Source: Paraburkholderia sp. (GTDB lineage: Bacteria; Pseudomonadota; Gammaproteobacteria; Burkholderiales; Burkholderiaceae). Taken from it: DNA of 64,000 nt. Both the position numbers and the translations under genes were made by a program. Positions 26,227 through 36,105 of the stretch are shown here, in pieces. The stretch covers positions 61,426 to 125,425 of the forward strand of contig NZ_SCRP01000023.1 in NCBI RefSeq assembly GCF_004298475.1, read 5' to 3'. Positions within the stretch are counted from its first letter, which is position 1. Every line of letters begins with the position of its first letter. The notes under the pieces are model-generated. The model worked only from the letters and a program-made list of their open reading frames with translations. It had not been told where the DNA came from and made no database searches.

Positions 26227-26826
26227 TTAGCTGCGCGCGTTGTGATCGACGAGAAACTTGATGAGCCCGTCGATGCCGCCCTTGGCGATCTGGTCGGCGA
26301 ACTGCGTCTGGTACACCTGGATCAGCCAGGCGCCCATCATGTTGATGTCGTAGATCTTCCAGCCCGTCGGCGTGTGCGTGAGGCGATAGTCGATCGCATC
26401 GTCGCCGCCGCTGCTGATCACGTGCGACTGCACGACCGTGTCCTTCGCACCGGTAGCCGTACTGGACGGCTGGAACTTGAAGGTCACCGCCGTATCGCGC
26501 AATTGCGACAGCGATGCCGCGTAGGTTTTCACAAGCAGGAGTTGAAATTGCTCATAGAGCTTTTGCTGCTGCTCGGGCGTGGCCGTCGCCCACGGCTTGC
26601 CGATGGCGATGCGCGTGGTGCGCTGGAAGTCGGTGGCCGGAACAAAATGGGTTTGGACCACCTGGGTGATCCTGGCCATGTCGCCGCCGCGCGCCTGTGG
26701 GTCGGCCTGCATCGCCTTCACGGTGCCTTCCACGGCGGCTTTGACCGTGGCATCGGCGGAACTCTGGGCCCATGCAGCGCCCGAGACGAAAGCGGCTGCG
26801 ACAAATGCTGTGAAGTAACGTTTCAT
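26227..26826 (-). CDS. hpnM: HpnM / MlaC-family phospholipid- or hopanoid-binding periplasmic protein
   Basis: A 199-residue secreted protein. A signal peptide (MKRYFTAFVAAAFVSGAAWAQ, cleavage near 20) is followed by the Tol-Ttg2/MlaC fold, seen in QRTTRIAIGKPWATATPEQQQKLYEQFQLLLVKTYAASL and GWKIYDINMMGAWLIQVYQTQFADQI. MlaC proteins carry lipids across the periplasm. In hopanoid clusters the homologue is called HpnM and its divergent neighbour is the RND transporter HpnN, exactly as here. MlaA is encoded just beyond HpnN, giving a plausible lipid-shuttling set. Confidence 0.9.
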   Translation of the reverse strand: MKRYFTAFVAAAFVSGAAWAQSSADATVKAAVEGTVKAMQADPQARGGDMARITQVVQTHFVPATDFQRTTRIAIGKPWATATPEQQQKLYEQFQLLLVKTYAASLSQLRDTAVTFKFQPSSTATGAKDTVVQSHVISSGGDDAIDYRLTHTPTGWKIYDINMMGAWLIQVYQTQFADQIAKGGIDGLIKFLVDHNARS

Positions 26827-27004
26827 ACGCTCATCGGAACAGTGGGATTCAAGCGCCGCACCGCAGCGGGTCTACGGAACGGCGGATCCAGTATAACGGC
26901 TTAAGGGCGAAACCCGTGTGCGTGAGCCGCGCCTATATGAGCCAGGCCGGTATACTTATGCGCTTCGCCAAGAACAACGCCATCGTCAGGGCTCCCTCGC
27001 CTGT

Positions 27005-29632
27005 ATGCTGAAGCCATTCATCATCCAACTCGTCGCGTGGTCGGTGCGCCGTGCGGCGTGGGTCGTCGCACTCTCGGTCGTACTGGCCGTGCTATGCGGC
27101 GTCTACGTCGCCAAACATTTCGAGATCAACACCGACGTGAGCGGCCTCGTCGAGAACGACGCGAAGTGGGCCTCGCTCGGCGACGCCATCGACAAGGCCT
27201 TCCCGCAGCGCGGCCAGGCGCTGCTCGTCGTCGTCGAAGCGCAGGCGCCCGAACTCGCCGACGCCGCCGCCAACAAGCTCGCCAGCGCGCTCAGGAAAGA
27301 TTCCAGCGAATTCGGCGCGGTCTCGCAGCCTGCGGGCGGGGCGTTCTTCGAGCATAACGGCCTGCTGTTCCTGCCCGCCGCGACCGTGCTGTCGACCACG
27401 GGCCAGCTCGTGCAGGCGCGCCCGCTCGTGAACCAGCTCGCAAGAGACCCGAGCCTCACGGGCCTCGCCAGCACGCTCACGACCACGCTGTTGCTGCCGC
27501 TGCAGATGGGCCAGGTCAAACTGCCGCAGATGGCGACGCTGCTCGGCAGCGCCGCCGATGTCGTCGATCGGGTCGTGGCAGGCAAACCCGCTGCGTTCTC
27601 GTGGCGCGGGCTCGTCGACAAGGATTCGGCCGCGCAGCCCGCGTTCTCGTTCCTCACCGTGCAGCCGGTGCTCAACTTCGGCTCGCTCAAGGCGGGTGCG
27701 AACGCGTCCGAGGCGATCCGCGCGACGGCTGCGTCGCTGCATCTCGATACGGAATTCGGCGCGCACGTTCGCCTGACAGGCGAGCAACCGCTCGCGGACG
27801 AGGAATTCTCCTCGGTGCAGGACGGCGCCGCGTTCAACGGCGCGCTGACGGCCATCGTCGTGCTCGTGATCCTGTGGCTCGCGCTGCGCTCGGGCAAGCT
27901 GATCGGCGCCGTGCTCATCACGCTCGCGATCGGCCTCGTCATCACGGCCGCGCTCGGCCTCATGATGGTCGGCTCGCTGAACATGCTGTCGGTCGCGTTC
28001 ATGGTGCTGTTCGTCGGCCTCGGCGTGGACTTCGGCGTGCAGTTCGGCGTGAAGTACCGCGAGGCGCGCCATCAGGACGACCGGCTCGATGCCGCGCTGC
28101 TCAAGACCGCGCGCGTGATCGGCGTGCCGCTCACGCTCGCCGCCATCGCGGTCGCGGAAAGTTTCTTTTCGTTCCTGCCCACGGCATACAAAGGGCTTTC
28201 GGAACTCGGCCAGATCGCGGGCGTGGGCATGTTCGTCGCGTATTTCGCCAACATGACCTTGCTGCCCGCGCTCATCAGCGTGTTCAAGCCGGCTGGCGAG
28301 GCGGGCTCGCCGGGGTTTGCATTTCTCGCGCCCGTCGACAAGTGGCTCGCCGATCATCGCAAGCCGGTGCTGATCGGCACGCTCATCGTCGTGCTCGGCG
28401 CGACGCCGCTCCTGCTGCATCTGCGCTTCGACTTCAATCCGCTGCACCTGAAGGACCCGCACACGGAGTCGATGGCGACGCTCATCGCACTGAAGAATTC
28501 GCCGGTCATATCGCTGAACAACGTGAGCGTGCTCGCGCCGTCGCTCGAAGAAGCCGACCGGATCGCGGCGAAGCTCGCGAAGCTGCCGGAAGTCGCGCGC
28601 GCCACGACGTTGAGTTCGCTGATTCCCGACGACCAGCCGCAAAAGCTCACGCTGATTGCGGGCGCTGCGCAGCAGCTGCTGCCCGCGCTCACGCAGCAGC
28701 CCGCCGCGCCGGTGACCGATGCAGTTCGCGTCGAAACGCTCAAGCGCGCGGCCAACCAGCTTGCGCTCGCCGCCGACGATCACCCGGGCCCGGGCGCCGC
28801 GCAGGCGAAGCATCTGTCCGAGGCGCTGACGAAGCTGGCAAGCGCCGACGCGGCCACGCGCGAGCGTGCCGAGCAGGCCTTCAGCCTGCCGCTGCGGCTC
28901 GCGCTTGCGCAGCTTGCGAACCTGCTGCAGCCCGCGCCGGTCACGCGCGAATCGCTGCCGCCCGTGATGGTGCGCGACTGGGTGGCGCCGACCGGCGAGG
29001 CGATCGTCGACATCGCGCCGCACGTGCCGGCGGGCGTCGATCCGAACGACGACCAGATGCTCGCGCGCTTTTCCCACGCGGTGAAGGCGGCCGCGCCGGG
29101 CGCGATTGGCGGGCCCATCTCGATCCTGCATTCGGCGAACGTGATCATTCTCGCGTTCCTCCAGGCGGCGGGGTGGTCGGTGCTGCTCATCACGCTGCTC
29201 CTGTGGATCACGCTGCGCCATTTCGGCGACGTGCTGCGCACGCTGATTCCGCTGCTGGTCTCGGCGCTCGTGACGCTGGAGTTGTGCGTCGTGCTCGGCA
29301 TCCAGCTCAATTTCGCGAACATCATCGCGCTTCCCCTGATGCTGGGCGTTGGCGTCGCGTTCAAAATCTACTTCGTGATGGCGTGGCGCGAAGGCCAGAC
29401 GGGCCTCCTCCATTCGAGCCTCACGCACGCCGTGCTGTTTTCCGCCGCGACAACCGCCACCGCGTTCGGCAGCCTGTGGCTCTCGCATCATCCAGGCACG
29501 TCGAGCATGGGCAAGCTGCTCGCACTCTCACTGTTCTGCACGCTCATCGGCGCTGTCGTATTCCAGCCAGTGCTGATGGGCAAACCGCGCGTCACGCGAC
29601 GCGCAAGACCGCAATCCCAAGGGACCGATTAA
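27005..29632 (+). CDS. hpnN: Hopanoid transporter HpnN (RND/MMPL superfamily)
   Basis: An 875-residue inner membrane protein. One helix (residues about 12-35), a periplasmic domain beginning [18 protein letters not shown] and a five-helix bundle ([27 protein letters not shown] onward, with [18 protein letters not shown]) are repeated in a second half. The family exports hopanoids to the outer membrane (shown for Rhodopseudomonas HpnN). ATG 27005 ([16 protein letters not shown]) starts directly with the first helix as in homologues. Its stop overlaps the mlaA start (TAATG), implying translational coupling. Confidence 0.93.
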   Translation: MLKPFIIQLVAWSVRRAAWVVALSVVLAVLCGVYVAKHFEINTDVSGLVENDAKWASLGDAIDKAFPQRGQALLVVVEAQAPELADAAANKLASALRKDSSEFGAVSQPAGGAFFEHNGLLFLPAATVLSTTGQLVQARPLVNQLARDPSLTGLASTLTTTLLLPLQMGQVKLPQMATLLGSAADVVDRVVAGKPAAFSWRGLVDKDSAAQPAFSFLTVQPVLNFGSLKAGANASEAIRATAASLHLDTEFGAHVRLTGEQPLADEEFSSVQDGAAFNGALTAIVVLVILWLALRSGKLIGAVLITLAIGLVITAALGLMMVGSLNMLSVAFMVLFVGLGVDFGVQFGVKYREARHQDDRLDAALLKTARVIGVPLTLAAIAVAESFFSFLPTAYKGLSELGQIAGVGMFVAYFANMTLLPALISVFKPAGEAGSPGFAFLAPVDKWLADHRKPVLIGTLIVVLGATPLLLHLRFDFNPLHLKDPHTESMATLIALKNSPVISLNNVSVLAPSLEEADRIAAKLAKLPEVARATTLSSLIPDDQPQKLTLIAGAAQQLLPALTQQPAAPVTDAVRVETLKRAANQLALAADDHPGPGAAQAKHLSEALTKLASADAATRERAEQAFSLPLRLALAQLANLLQPAPVTRESLPPVMVRDWVAPTGEAIVDIAPHVPAGVDPNDDQMLARFSHAVKAAAPGAIGGPISILHSANVIILAFLQAAGWSVLLITLLLWITLRHFGDVLRTLIPLLVSALVTLELCVVLGIQLNFANIIALPLMLGVGVAFKIYFVMAWREGQTGLLHSSLTHAVLFSAATTATAFGSLWLSHHPGTSSMGKLLALSLFCTLIGAVVFQPVLMGKPRVTRRARPQSQGTD

Positions 29633-30594
29633 TGAAAAACAAGCAAGCCGCGCTGACCATGGCCGCGGCAAGCCTCGCACTCCTCGTGACGTCCGGGTGC
29701 GCCACGGGCCCCGACCGCAAGCCGGGCGATCCGTTCGAGCCCGCCAACCGCGTGATCTTCAAGTTCAACGACACGATCGACCGCGCCATCGCGCAGCCGG
29801 TTGCGAAGGGCTACCAGAAGATCACGCCGCACCCGGTGCGCCAGGCGATCAGCAACTTCTTCTCGAACCTCAGCGACGTCGGCAACCTCGCGAACAACCT
29901 CCTTCAGTTGAAGATCACCGACGCCACCGAAACGCTCATGCGTATCGCGATGAACTCGACCTTCGGCCTCGGCGGCCTGATCGACTTCGCGACGCCCGCG
30001 GGTCTGTCGAAACATCCCGAGGACTTCGGCCTCACGCTCGGCCGCTACGGCGTGCCGGCCGGTCCGTACCTCGTGCTGCCGCTGTTCGGGCCAAGCTCGG
30101 TGCGCGACGGCATCGGCATGGGCGTCGACGTGAAGTTCAATGTACTCAACTACATCGACCCTGCCGTGCGCAATCCGATGTACGTGGCGCAGTTCGTCAG
30201 CGTGCGCTCGGATCTGCTCGGCGCAACCGATCTGCTTTCGCAGGCGGCGCTCGACAAATATTCGTTCGTGCGCGATGCCTACCGCCAGCAACGCGAGTCG
30301 CGGGTGCACGGATCGTCGGGCAATCAGCCGCTGCCGAACTACGGCGATCCCGATCAGTCCGGCGGATCCGGTAATTCGAACGACGCGCCGAACTACGAGG
30401 ATCCGGGCGATTCCGGTGATTCCGGCGGCGCGGGCGCCGCGGGCGCCGCAGCAGCTGCCGTGACGGCATCGGCTGCGGTTTCGGCATCCGCCGCGCAAGC
30501 GCCCGTGTCCGCTTCCGCACCCGTGCCTGCATCGGCGGCCAAGGCCGCGCCGAACGCCGCTGCGTCGGCCCCGGTGCCCGCTTCGGCTCCCTGA
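29632..30594 (+). CDS. mlaA: MlaA/VacJ-family outer membrane lipoprotein with Ala/Ser/Pro tail
   Basis: A 320-residue lipoprotein precursor with lipobox LLVTSGC (Cys about 23). The core is classic MlaA: DPFEPANRVIFKFNDTIDRAI, FFSNLSDVGNLANNLLQ, EDFGLTLGRYGVPAGPYLVLPLFGPSSVRDGIG, DLLSQAALDKYSFVRDAY. Normal MlaA ends soon after this block. Here about 90 residues follow: first Asn/Asp/Gly/Pro (NYGDPDQSGGSGN...), then Ala/Ser/Pro repeats (SASAPVPASAAKAAP...), likely a periplasmic linker or peptidoglycan-spanning tail. MlaA removes phospholipid from the outer leaflet; here it is coupled to hpnN. A strong terminator follows. Confidence 0.93.
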   Translation: MKNKQAALTMAAASLALLVTSGCATGPDRKPGDPFEPANRVIFKFNDTIDRAIAQPVAKGYQKITPHPVRQAISNFFSNLSDVGNLANNLLQLKITDATETLMRIAMNSTFGLGGLIDFATPAGLSKHPEDFGLTLGRYGVPAGPYLVLPLFGPSSVRDGIGMGVDVKFNVLNYIDPAVRNPMYVAQFVSVRSDLLGATDLLSQAALDKYSFVRDAYRQQRESRVHGSSGNQPLPNYGDPDQSGGSGNSNDAPNYEDPGDSGDSGGAGAAGAAAAAVTASAAVSASAAQAPVSASAPVPASAAKAAPNAAASAPVPASAP

Positions 30595-30627
30595 AGCGCA
30601 CGCCGCGACCCGCTTCACGACAAAAAA

Positions 30628-30658
30628 CCCCGCCAGGCATCACGCCTGGCGGGGTTTT
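30628..30658. terminator. Bidirectional terminator after mlaA
   Basis: A perfect 11-bp stem CCCCGCCAGGC / GCCTGGCGGGG with an ATCAC loop, preceded by AAAAAA and followed by TTTT. It serves mlaA and probably the convergent thioesterase. Confidence 0.95.
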
Positions 30659-30691
30659 GCTTTCCGGGTTCCTCGCGAAGAGGCGCGGGAT

Positions 30692-31132
30692 TTAGTGCTT
30701 CGCCGTCTCGTCGCCTGCGTCAGCCGCCTGCGCGTTCTGACGATAGTGCTCGTAGGCCTCCTCGGCGTAGCGGATGCGCTCGCGTCCGTGCGGCACAGGC
30801 TTGCCGTCCTCGCCCATGTTCACGAACACCATCTTCTCGATGGTCAGGATGCTCTCGCGCGTGATCTTGCTGCGCACCTCGCAGCGAAGCGTGATCGACG
30901 TGCGGCCGAAGTGCGTGGCCGTCATCCCGAGTTCGATGACGTCGCCCTGACGCGCCGAACTGACGAAGTTGATCTCCGAGATGAATTTCGTCACGACGCG
31001 CTTGTTGTCGAGCTGGCAGATCGCGTAGATCGCCGCTTCTTCGTCGATCCAGCGCAGCAGGCTGCCGCCGAAGAGCGTGCCGTTCGGATTCAGGTCTTCA
31101 GGCTTGACCCATTTGCGGGTGTGGAAATTCAT
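30692..31132 (-). CDS. Acyl-CoA thioesterase (YciA-like hotdog fold)
   Basis: A 146-residue hotdog protein: NPNGTLFGGSLLRWIDEEAAIYAICQL is the characteristic helix-strand block with the catalytic Asp/Glu region, and GRTSITLRCEVRSKI and VFVNMGEDGKPVPHGRERI complete the acyl-CoA hydrolase pattern. It should hydrolyse acyl-CoA esters in the cytosol. I selected ATG 31132 (MNFHTRKWVKPEDLN) because homologues begin here. It sits between mlaA and hpnG; a direct hopanoid role is not implied. Confidence 0.9.
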   Translation of the reverse strand: MNFHTRKWVKPEDLNPNGTLFGGSLLRWIDEEAAIYAICQLDNKRVVTKFISEINFVSSARQGDVIELGMTATHFGRTSITLRCEVRSKITRESILTIEKMVFVNMGEDGKPVPHGRERIRYAEEAYEHYRQNAQAADAGDETAKH

Positions 31133-31248
31133 GGCTGGCAACCCTGGTAAAGTGATCCATCCCCAAGCCATGGAGACGACTCAGGGTAAACGCGGAGATG
31201 TTACCAGAGATAAGGGTTTCCCCTGGGTATTCCAATAGCCCGGGCGGG

Positions 31249-32001
31249 TTATTGGGGAAAAAACTGGGGAAAAAACGCGCCGGATGCCACCAGCACTTGC
31301 CGCGCGGCGGCGAGCGATTGACGCGCCGCGCGGGCGTCGGCGGCAATGCGCAGCAGGCCGCCCAGTTGCGAGGGCTCGCGCGCGAGTTCGCGCAGAACCG
31401 GCCAGATCGCCGTGGTGCCGTCGTCGCGCAGACCAGCCATCGCGGCTTTGGGCAAGCTGCGCCAGGCCGGATCGACGATCGCGCGGCACACCGCGAACGG
31501 CAGGCCGCGCGCGGCGGCGGCGGCCGCCGCCATGTGCGATTCCATATCGACTGCGAGCGCACCGCCCGTCGCGGCATGCAGCACGGCCTTGTCCGCCGCG
31601 CCGGTGAGCGGCGCTCCGGCCGCCGCCTCGACGCCGCGCCGCATCTGCGCCGCGAGCGGGGAGGCCAGCAGCGCCTCGGCGAGCCGCGCCGACCACGCGG
31701 CATCGGTTTCGATACGGCCAAACGGGCCGTCCACGGCATCGGCGATGACCAGCGTGCCCGGCTCCAGATCGGGCGCGAGTCCGCCCGCCGTGCCGAAACT
31801 GATCACGCCCGACGCTCCGCGATCGAGCGCGGCCGTGAGCGCGCGGTCGAGCAGATCGGCGCGCGCCGCATACACCGCCGTGACGTTGTCGCGCCCGTCG
31901 CCTTGCGCGACGCGCGCCTCGAAGGCCATGCCCGCGACGACGACCACGGGCCGCGCGCCGCCATGGGCTGCGCGCGTCGATGCAGTCGCGCTCACCGTCA
32001 C
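31249..32001 (-). CDS. hpnG: Hopanoid-associated nucleoside phosphorylase HpnG
   Basis: A 250-residue member of the PNP/UDP phosphorylase family: VVVVAGMAFEARVA, GVISFGTAGGLAPDLEPGTLVIAD (phosphate/ribose loop), VDMESHMAAAAAAARGLPF (base-binding Met-Glu-Ser) and a C-terminal helix. HpnG releases adenine from adenosylhopane to give ribosylhopane, directly after HpnH. It starts at GTG 32001, overlapping the shc stop by four bases (GTGA), which is why I rejected the much longer upstream frame. Last gene of the hpnD-hpnE-shc-hpnG operon. Confidence 0.9.
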   Translation of the reverse strand: MTVSATASTRAAHGGARPVVVVAGMAFEARVAQGDGRDNVTAVYAARADLLDRALTAALDRGASGVISFGTAGGLAPDLEPGTLVIADAVDGPFGRIETDAAWSARLAEALLASPLAAQMRRGVEAAAGAPLTGAADKAVLHAATGGALAVDMESHMAAAAAAARGLPFAVCRAIVDPAWRSLPKAAMAGLRDDGTTAIWPVLRELAREPSQLGGLLRIAADARAARQSLAAARQVLVASGAFFPQFFPQ

Positions 32002-33995
32002 ATCCCGACCGTTACGCGCGTCTCGCCGGACCGCTTGAGATTGCGGTAACGCGCGAGCGCCCATAGCGGGAAGAACTTGCGATAGCCGTGGTAGCGCAGA
32101 TAGAAGACGCGCGGAAAGCCCGTCGCCGTGAAGCGCGTCTCGTCCCACAGGCCGTCCTCGCACTGCGTCTTTTGCAGCCATTCGATGCCGCGCGCGACCG
32201 CAGGATGATTCACCGCACCCGCCGCCATGAGCCCGAGCAGCGCCCAGGCCGTCTGCGACGCCGTGCTTTTCGCGCGCTCGTAACCGCGGTATTCGAGCTT
32301 GTAGCTCGCGCCGTCCTCGCCCCAGCCGCCGTCGTCGTTCTGGATCTTCACGAGCCACTCCACCGAGCGCTTCATGCGCGGCTCGTCGTGCGGGATGCCA
32401 GCGGCGTTCAGCGCGCACAGCGCGGTCCACGTGCCGTAGATGTAGTTCATGCCCCAGCGGCCGTACCAGCTGCCGTCGGGTTCCTGATCCTCGAGGATGT
32501 AGTTGTACGCGCGACGTGCCGGCTCGCTCGCGTCCGGCAGCTCGCCGAGCTGCGCGAGCATGGACAGGCAGCGGCCCGACACGTCGACCGTCGGCGGATC
32601 GAGCAGTGCGCCGTGATCCGAGAACGGAATGTTGTTCAGGTAGTACTGCGTGTTCTCGGGTTCGAACGCGCCCCAGCCGCCGTTGCTGCTCTGCATGCCG
32701 ACCACCCATTCGCGCGCGCGCGCGATCGGCTCGCCGTACGCGTTCGTCTTGTCGAGCAGATCGACGCGCTGCATCGCCATCACGACGACCGCCGTGTCGT
32801 CGACGTCCGGGTAGTGCGGATTCGCGTACTGGAACGCCCAGCCGCCCGGACGCACTTCGGGACGGCGCGAGATCCAGTCGCCGCGCACGTCGAGAATCTG
32901 CAGCGGGCGCAGCCATTCGAGGCCGCGCCGCGCCGCGGCTTCGGCGCGCGCATCGCCCGTTTCGAGCAGCGCGTGCGCAGCAAGCGACGTGTCCCAGACC
33001 GGCGAAAGACACGGCTGGCAATACGCCTCGTCTTCGTGGATCACGAGCAGCTTTTCGAGCGACTGGCGCGCGATGGCGCGGTGCGGATGCTCGGGCGGAT
33101 AGCCGAGCACGTCGTACATCATCACGGCGTTGGCCATGGCAGGGAAGATCGCGCCGAGCCCGTCGTCGCCGTTCAGGCGCTCATCGACGAAGGCCACGGC
33201 CGCGTCGATCGAGCGCTGGCGCAGGTAGTTCGGCACGAGCGGATCGGCCACGCGCAGCGCGCCGTCCACGGCGCGAAAGAAGCTGAACCAGCCCTTGCTC
33301 TGGTGCGGCGCGCGCTTGTTCAGCCCCGTGGTCACCGGCGCGCGATGGAACAGTTCGTCGATGCGCACGTTGAGCGGATTCTTCGCCAGCGGGCGCTTCG
33401 CGTTCAGCACGAGCAGCGGCACGATCACCGTGCGCGCCCAGTACGACACCTTCGAGAGGTGGAACGGGAACCACTCCGGCAGCAGCATGATTTCGACCGG
33501 CATGATGGGCACGGCGTACCAGCTCACCACGCCGAAGAGCGCGAGCATCACGCGCGTAAACACGTTGACGGCTTCCGCGCCGCCCGCCGCGAGAATCGCG
33601 TCGCGGGCGCGCACCATGTGCTCGGCGTCTTCCGCGTCGCCGATCGTCTTCAGTGCGAAATACGCCTTCACGCTCGCGCTCACGTCCATCGCGCCATCGG
33701 TGAAGAGCGGCCAGCCGCCCTGGGGCAGCTGGGTGCGGCGCAGGTAGCGCGCGATCTTCTGTTCGAGCTCGCGATTCGGCGTCTCGCCGAGGTAATGGAC
33801 GAGCAGCACGTATTCGGCGGGAATCGTGACGTCGGCTTCGAGTTCGTAGACCCAGTGGCCGTCGTCCTTTTGCACGGCGAGGATCGCGTCGGTTGCGCGC
33901 GCAACGCTGGCGTCCAGCGGGTCGGCAACGGCGGTGGCGAAGCCGCCCGCGAGGTCCCCGGCCGGCATGGCGTGGGATAAATCGTTCATCTGCAT
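31998..33995 (-). CDS. shc: Squalene-hopene cyclase
   Basis: A 665-residue triterpene cyclase with the catalytic acid motif DVDD at residues 397-400 and several QW repeats (QSSNGGWGAF, QEPDGSWYGRWG, QNDDGGWGED, QCEDGLWDE), plus WISRRPEVRPGGWAFQYANPHYPD just before DVDD. It protonates squalene and forms hopene/hopanol on the inner membrane; the PVEIMLLPEWFPFHLSKVSYWAR region matches the membrane channel segment. Length is normal. The start is ATG 33995 or 33989; the latter overlaps the hpnE stop as ATGA. Confidence 0.97.
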   Translation of the reverse strand: MQMNDLSHAMPAGDLAGGFATAVADPLDASVARATDAILAVQKDDGHWVYELEADVTIPAEYVLLVHYLGETPNRELEQKIARYLRRTQLPQGGWPLFTDGAMDVSASVKAYFALKTIGDAEDAEHMVRARDAILAAGGAEAVNVFTRVMLALFGVVSWYAVPIMPVEIMLLPEWFPFHLSKVSYWARTVIVPLLVLNAKRPLAKNPLNVRIDELFHRAPVTTGLNKRAPHQSKGWFSFFRAVDGALRVADPLVPNYLRQRSIDAAVAFVDERLNGDDGLGAIFPAMANAVMMYDVLGYPPEHPHRAIARQSLEKLLVIHEDEAYCQPCLSPVWDTSLAAHALLETGDARAEAAARRGLEWLRPLQILDVRGDWISRRPEVRPGGWAFQYANPHYPDVDDTAVVVMAMQRVDLLDKTNAYGEPIARAREWVVGMQSSNGGWGAFEPENTQYYLNNIPFSDHGALLDPPTVDVSGRCLSMLAQLGELPDASEPARRAYNYILEDQEPDGSWYGRWGMNYIYGTWTALCALNAAGIPHDEPRMKRSVEWLVKIQNDDGGWGEDGASYKLEYRGYERAKSTASQTAWALLGLMAAGAVNHPAVARGIEWLQKTQCEDGLWDETRFTATGFPRVFYLRYHGYRKFFPLWALARYRNLKRSGETRVTVGM

Positions 33996-35254
33996 TCCAT
34001 GTTCTCGGTAAGCAACAGCTCCGCCGCCTTGCGGCCGGAGCGAATCGCGCCTTCAATCGTTGCGGGCAGACCGGTAGCCGTCCAGTCGCCTGCGAGCATC
34101 AGGTTGTTCCAGCGTGTGCGCGTCCCCGGACGGCGCAGTTCTTCATCGGGCACCGCCGCGAACGTCGCGTGCGGCGCCGCCACGACCTGCCACGGCGGCA
34201 GGCGGCCGGCCGGCAGCGACGCCGCCGCGGCCACGTCCTCCCAGACCTTGAGCGCAAGCGTCTCGGCGGGCAGGTCGAGCACGGCGTGCGCATCGTGGAT
34301 CGTCGCCGAAAGGCGCCCTTGCGCCGCGACCAGCCAGCTGGCCGCGCCATTCACGAACGCCATCGGCGACGCAAGCCCGTGCGGCGGCTCGACGGCGAAG
34401 TGCACGGTGGCCATCGCCGTGAAGCGCTGCGGCGTCTGGATCGCGGGCACGAGCGCAGCGGCCGCCTTCGACGTCACGGCCAGCACGACGGATTCGTCGG
34501 GGCCGAGCGCGATGCGACCGGTGGCGAAATCGAGTGCGACGACGCGGCGCGCCGCGTCGTCGTACGCGATCTCGAGGAGCGGCGAACCGAGCCGGATCGC
34601 CGCGCCGCCGTGTTGCAGCATGCGCAGCGCCGGATCGACGAAGGCGCTCGACAAACCGTTTTTGGCAACCAGCGGGCGAAACGCGTCGCCACCGGCCGTG
34701 AGCGCCTCGCGCAGCAGGTTGGCCGCGAGTTCGGCGCTCGCCGCGCGCGGCTCGACGTTGAGCCCCGCCAGAAAGAACGGGCGCAGCAGCCTGTCCCACA
34801 GCGTACCGTCGCAGCGCATGGTCTGCGCGAGCGTGCGTCCCGGCTTCGCGAACAAAAGCGGCAGCAGGCCGAGATAGTCCGCGGTCTTCGTACCCGGCAC
34901 GCGTGCGTTCGCATCGCCGATCCAGAACGGCACGCGGCCGCGCGAAAACCGCACGGCCCAGCGCGCGCGCGACGCGAGATCCATGAACGCGAAGCCCGGA
35001 TCGGCCGGACCGGCCAGCGCCTCGGCCGCGCCGATCGTGCGCGCATATTCGAGTGTCTGCGCATGCCCCGCCAGCACCAGATGATTGCCGCAGTCGAGCG
35101 TCGCGCCGAGCGTGCTGTCGTAAAACGAGCGGCACCGCCCGCCTGCCTGCCCGGCCGCCTCGTAGAGCGCGACCTGCACCCCGCGCCGCTGAAGCCCGAC
35201 CGCCGCCGCGAGGCCTGCGAGCCCGGCGCCGATGACGTGGACGAGCCTTGGCAT
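33986..35254 (-). CDS. hpnE: Hydroxysqualene dehydroxylase / squalene-associated FAD desaturase HpnE
   Basis: A 422-residue FAD-dependent amine-oxidase-fold protein: VHVIGAGLAGLAAAVGLQRRGVQVALYEA, AGGRCRSF, LDCGNHLVLAGH, and C-terminal LAGDWTATGLPATIEGAIRSGRKAAELL. With HpnD (and HpnC, not found here) it converts farnesyl diphosphate via presqualene diphosphate and hydroxysqualene to squalene. ATG 35254 overlaps the hpnD stop by one base. A much longer frame continues upstream but is a shadow of hpnD. Confidence 0.93.
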   Translation of the reverse strand: MPRLVHVIGAGLAGLAAAVGLQRRGVQVALYEAAGQAGGRCRSFYDSTLGATLDCGNHLVLAGHAQTLEYARTIGAAEALAGPADPGFAFMDLASRARWAVRFSRGRVPFWIGDANARVPGTKTADYLGLLPLLFAKPGRTLAQTMRCDGTLWDRLLRPFFLAGLNVEPRAASAELAANLLREALTAGGDAFRPLVAKNGLSSAFVDPALRMLQHGGAAIRLGSPLLEIAYDDAARRVVALDFATGRIALGPDESVVLAVTSKAAAALVPAIQTPQRFTAMATVHFAVEPPHGLASPMAFVNGAASWLVAAQGRLSATIHDAHAVLDLPAETLALKVWEDVAAAASLPAGRLPPWQVVAAPHATFAAVPDEELRRPGTRTRWNNLMLAGDWTATGLPATIEGAIRSGRKAAELLLTENMECR

Positions 35255-36105
35255 CAGAACAGCGCGTAGCGCATGACGATCCACATCAGGCGCGCTTTGG
35301 GTTTGGTGACTTTCGTGCGCGGCAGATCGAAGCCGCGATCGAGCGTTCGCTCGAGCAGCACGCGATACACGCCCGACATGATGCGCGGCGCTTTCACCTG
35401 CGCGCGCGGCGCGGCATCCATGATCGCGTCGGCTTGCGCGAAATGCTGCTGCGCGCGCTCGGCGAGCGTCGCGCATACGCGCGGCAGCGACGGATCGGCG
35501 GCGATCTGGTGCGGGCTCGTCGCCGCGATGCCCTCGCGCGCGAGCAATTCGAGCGGCAGGTAGCTCCGGTTGATGCCCGCGTCCTCGTCGATGTCGCGCA
35601 GGATGTTCGTGAGCTGCAGCGCGCGGCCGAGATGATGCGACAGCCTGCGGCCCGGCTCCTCGGCCATCCCGAATATCCTCACCGATAGACGGCCGGCCGC
35701 GCTCGCCACGCGGTCGCAGTAGAGGTCGAGCGTGGCTTCGTTGGGCGCGCAAATGTCTTCGGCGGCGTCCATCGCCATGCCGTCGATCATCGCGTGGAAA
35801 TCTTCGCGTTGCAGGGCAAACGTATGAATGTGGCGCGTCAGCGCCGCGAGCGCGGCGGGCGGCGTGCCTGCGTAGCACGCGTCGATGTCGGCGCGCCAGC
35901 GGTCGAGCCCCGCCGAGCGCTCGGCGCGCGGCAGCGCGCTGTCCGCGATGTCGTCCACCGCGCGGCAAAACGCGTAGACCTGGTACATGGCGTCGCGCTG
36001 CGCCGCTGGCAGGATACGCATCGCCAGATAAAACGAGCTGCCGGACGAAGCGGCAGCGGCGTCGATTTGTTGTGTATCGTCCACGACAAGGTTGGAAACG
36101 GCCAA
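35254..36105 (-). CDS. hpnD: Presqualene diphosphate synthase HpnD
   Basis: A 283-residue trans-isoprenyl diphosphate synthase of the squalene/phytoene synthase type. First aspartate motif DDIAD at about residues 52-56 (CRAVDDIADS), second DIDED at about 172-176 (LQLTNILRDIDEDAGINRSYLP). I place the start at TTG 36105 because a GGAG lies 6 bases ahead and the next residues (LAVSNLVVDDTQ) look like a natural N-terminus; the ATG start at 36213 adds unlikely basic residues. It is the first gene of the operon, with the usual partner hpnC missing. Confidence 0.9.
   Translation of the reverse strand: MAVSNLVVDDTQQIDAAAASSGSSFYLAMRILPAAQRDAMYQVYAFCRAVDDIADSALPRAERSAGLDRWRADIDACYAGTPPAALAALTRHIHTFALQREDFHAMIDGMAMDAAEDICAPNEATLDLYCDRVASAAGRLSVRIFGMAEEPGRRLSHHLGRALQLTNILRDIDEDAGINRSYLPLELLAREGIAATSPHQIAADPSLPRVCATLAERAQQHFAQADAIMDAAPRAQVKAPRIMSGVYRVLLERTLDRGFDLPRTKVTKPKARLMWIVMRYALF

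Noticed and set aside
27092-29491. A 799-codon minus-strand ORF
   Set aside because: Antisense to hpnN; no domain, highly charged composition typical of GC-rich shadow frames.
31249-33021. A 590-codon frame including HpnG
   Set aside because: Only the last 250 codons code for the phosphorylase; the rest is a shadow of shc, and the GTG at 32001 overlaps the shc stop.
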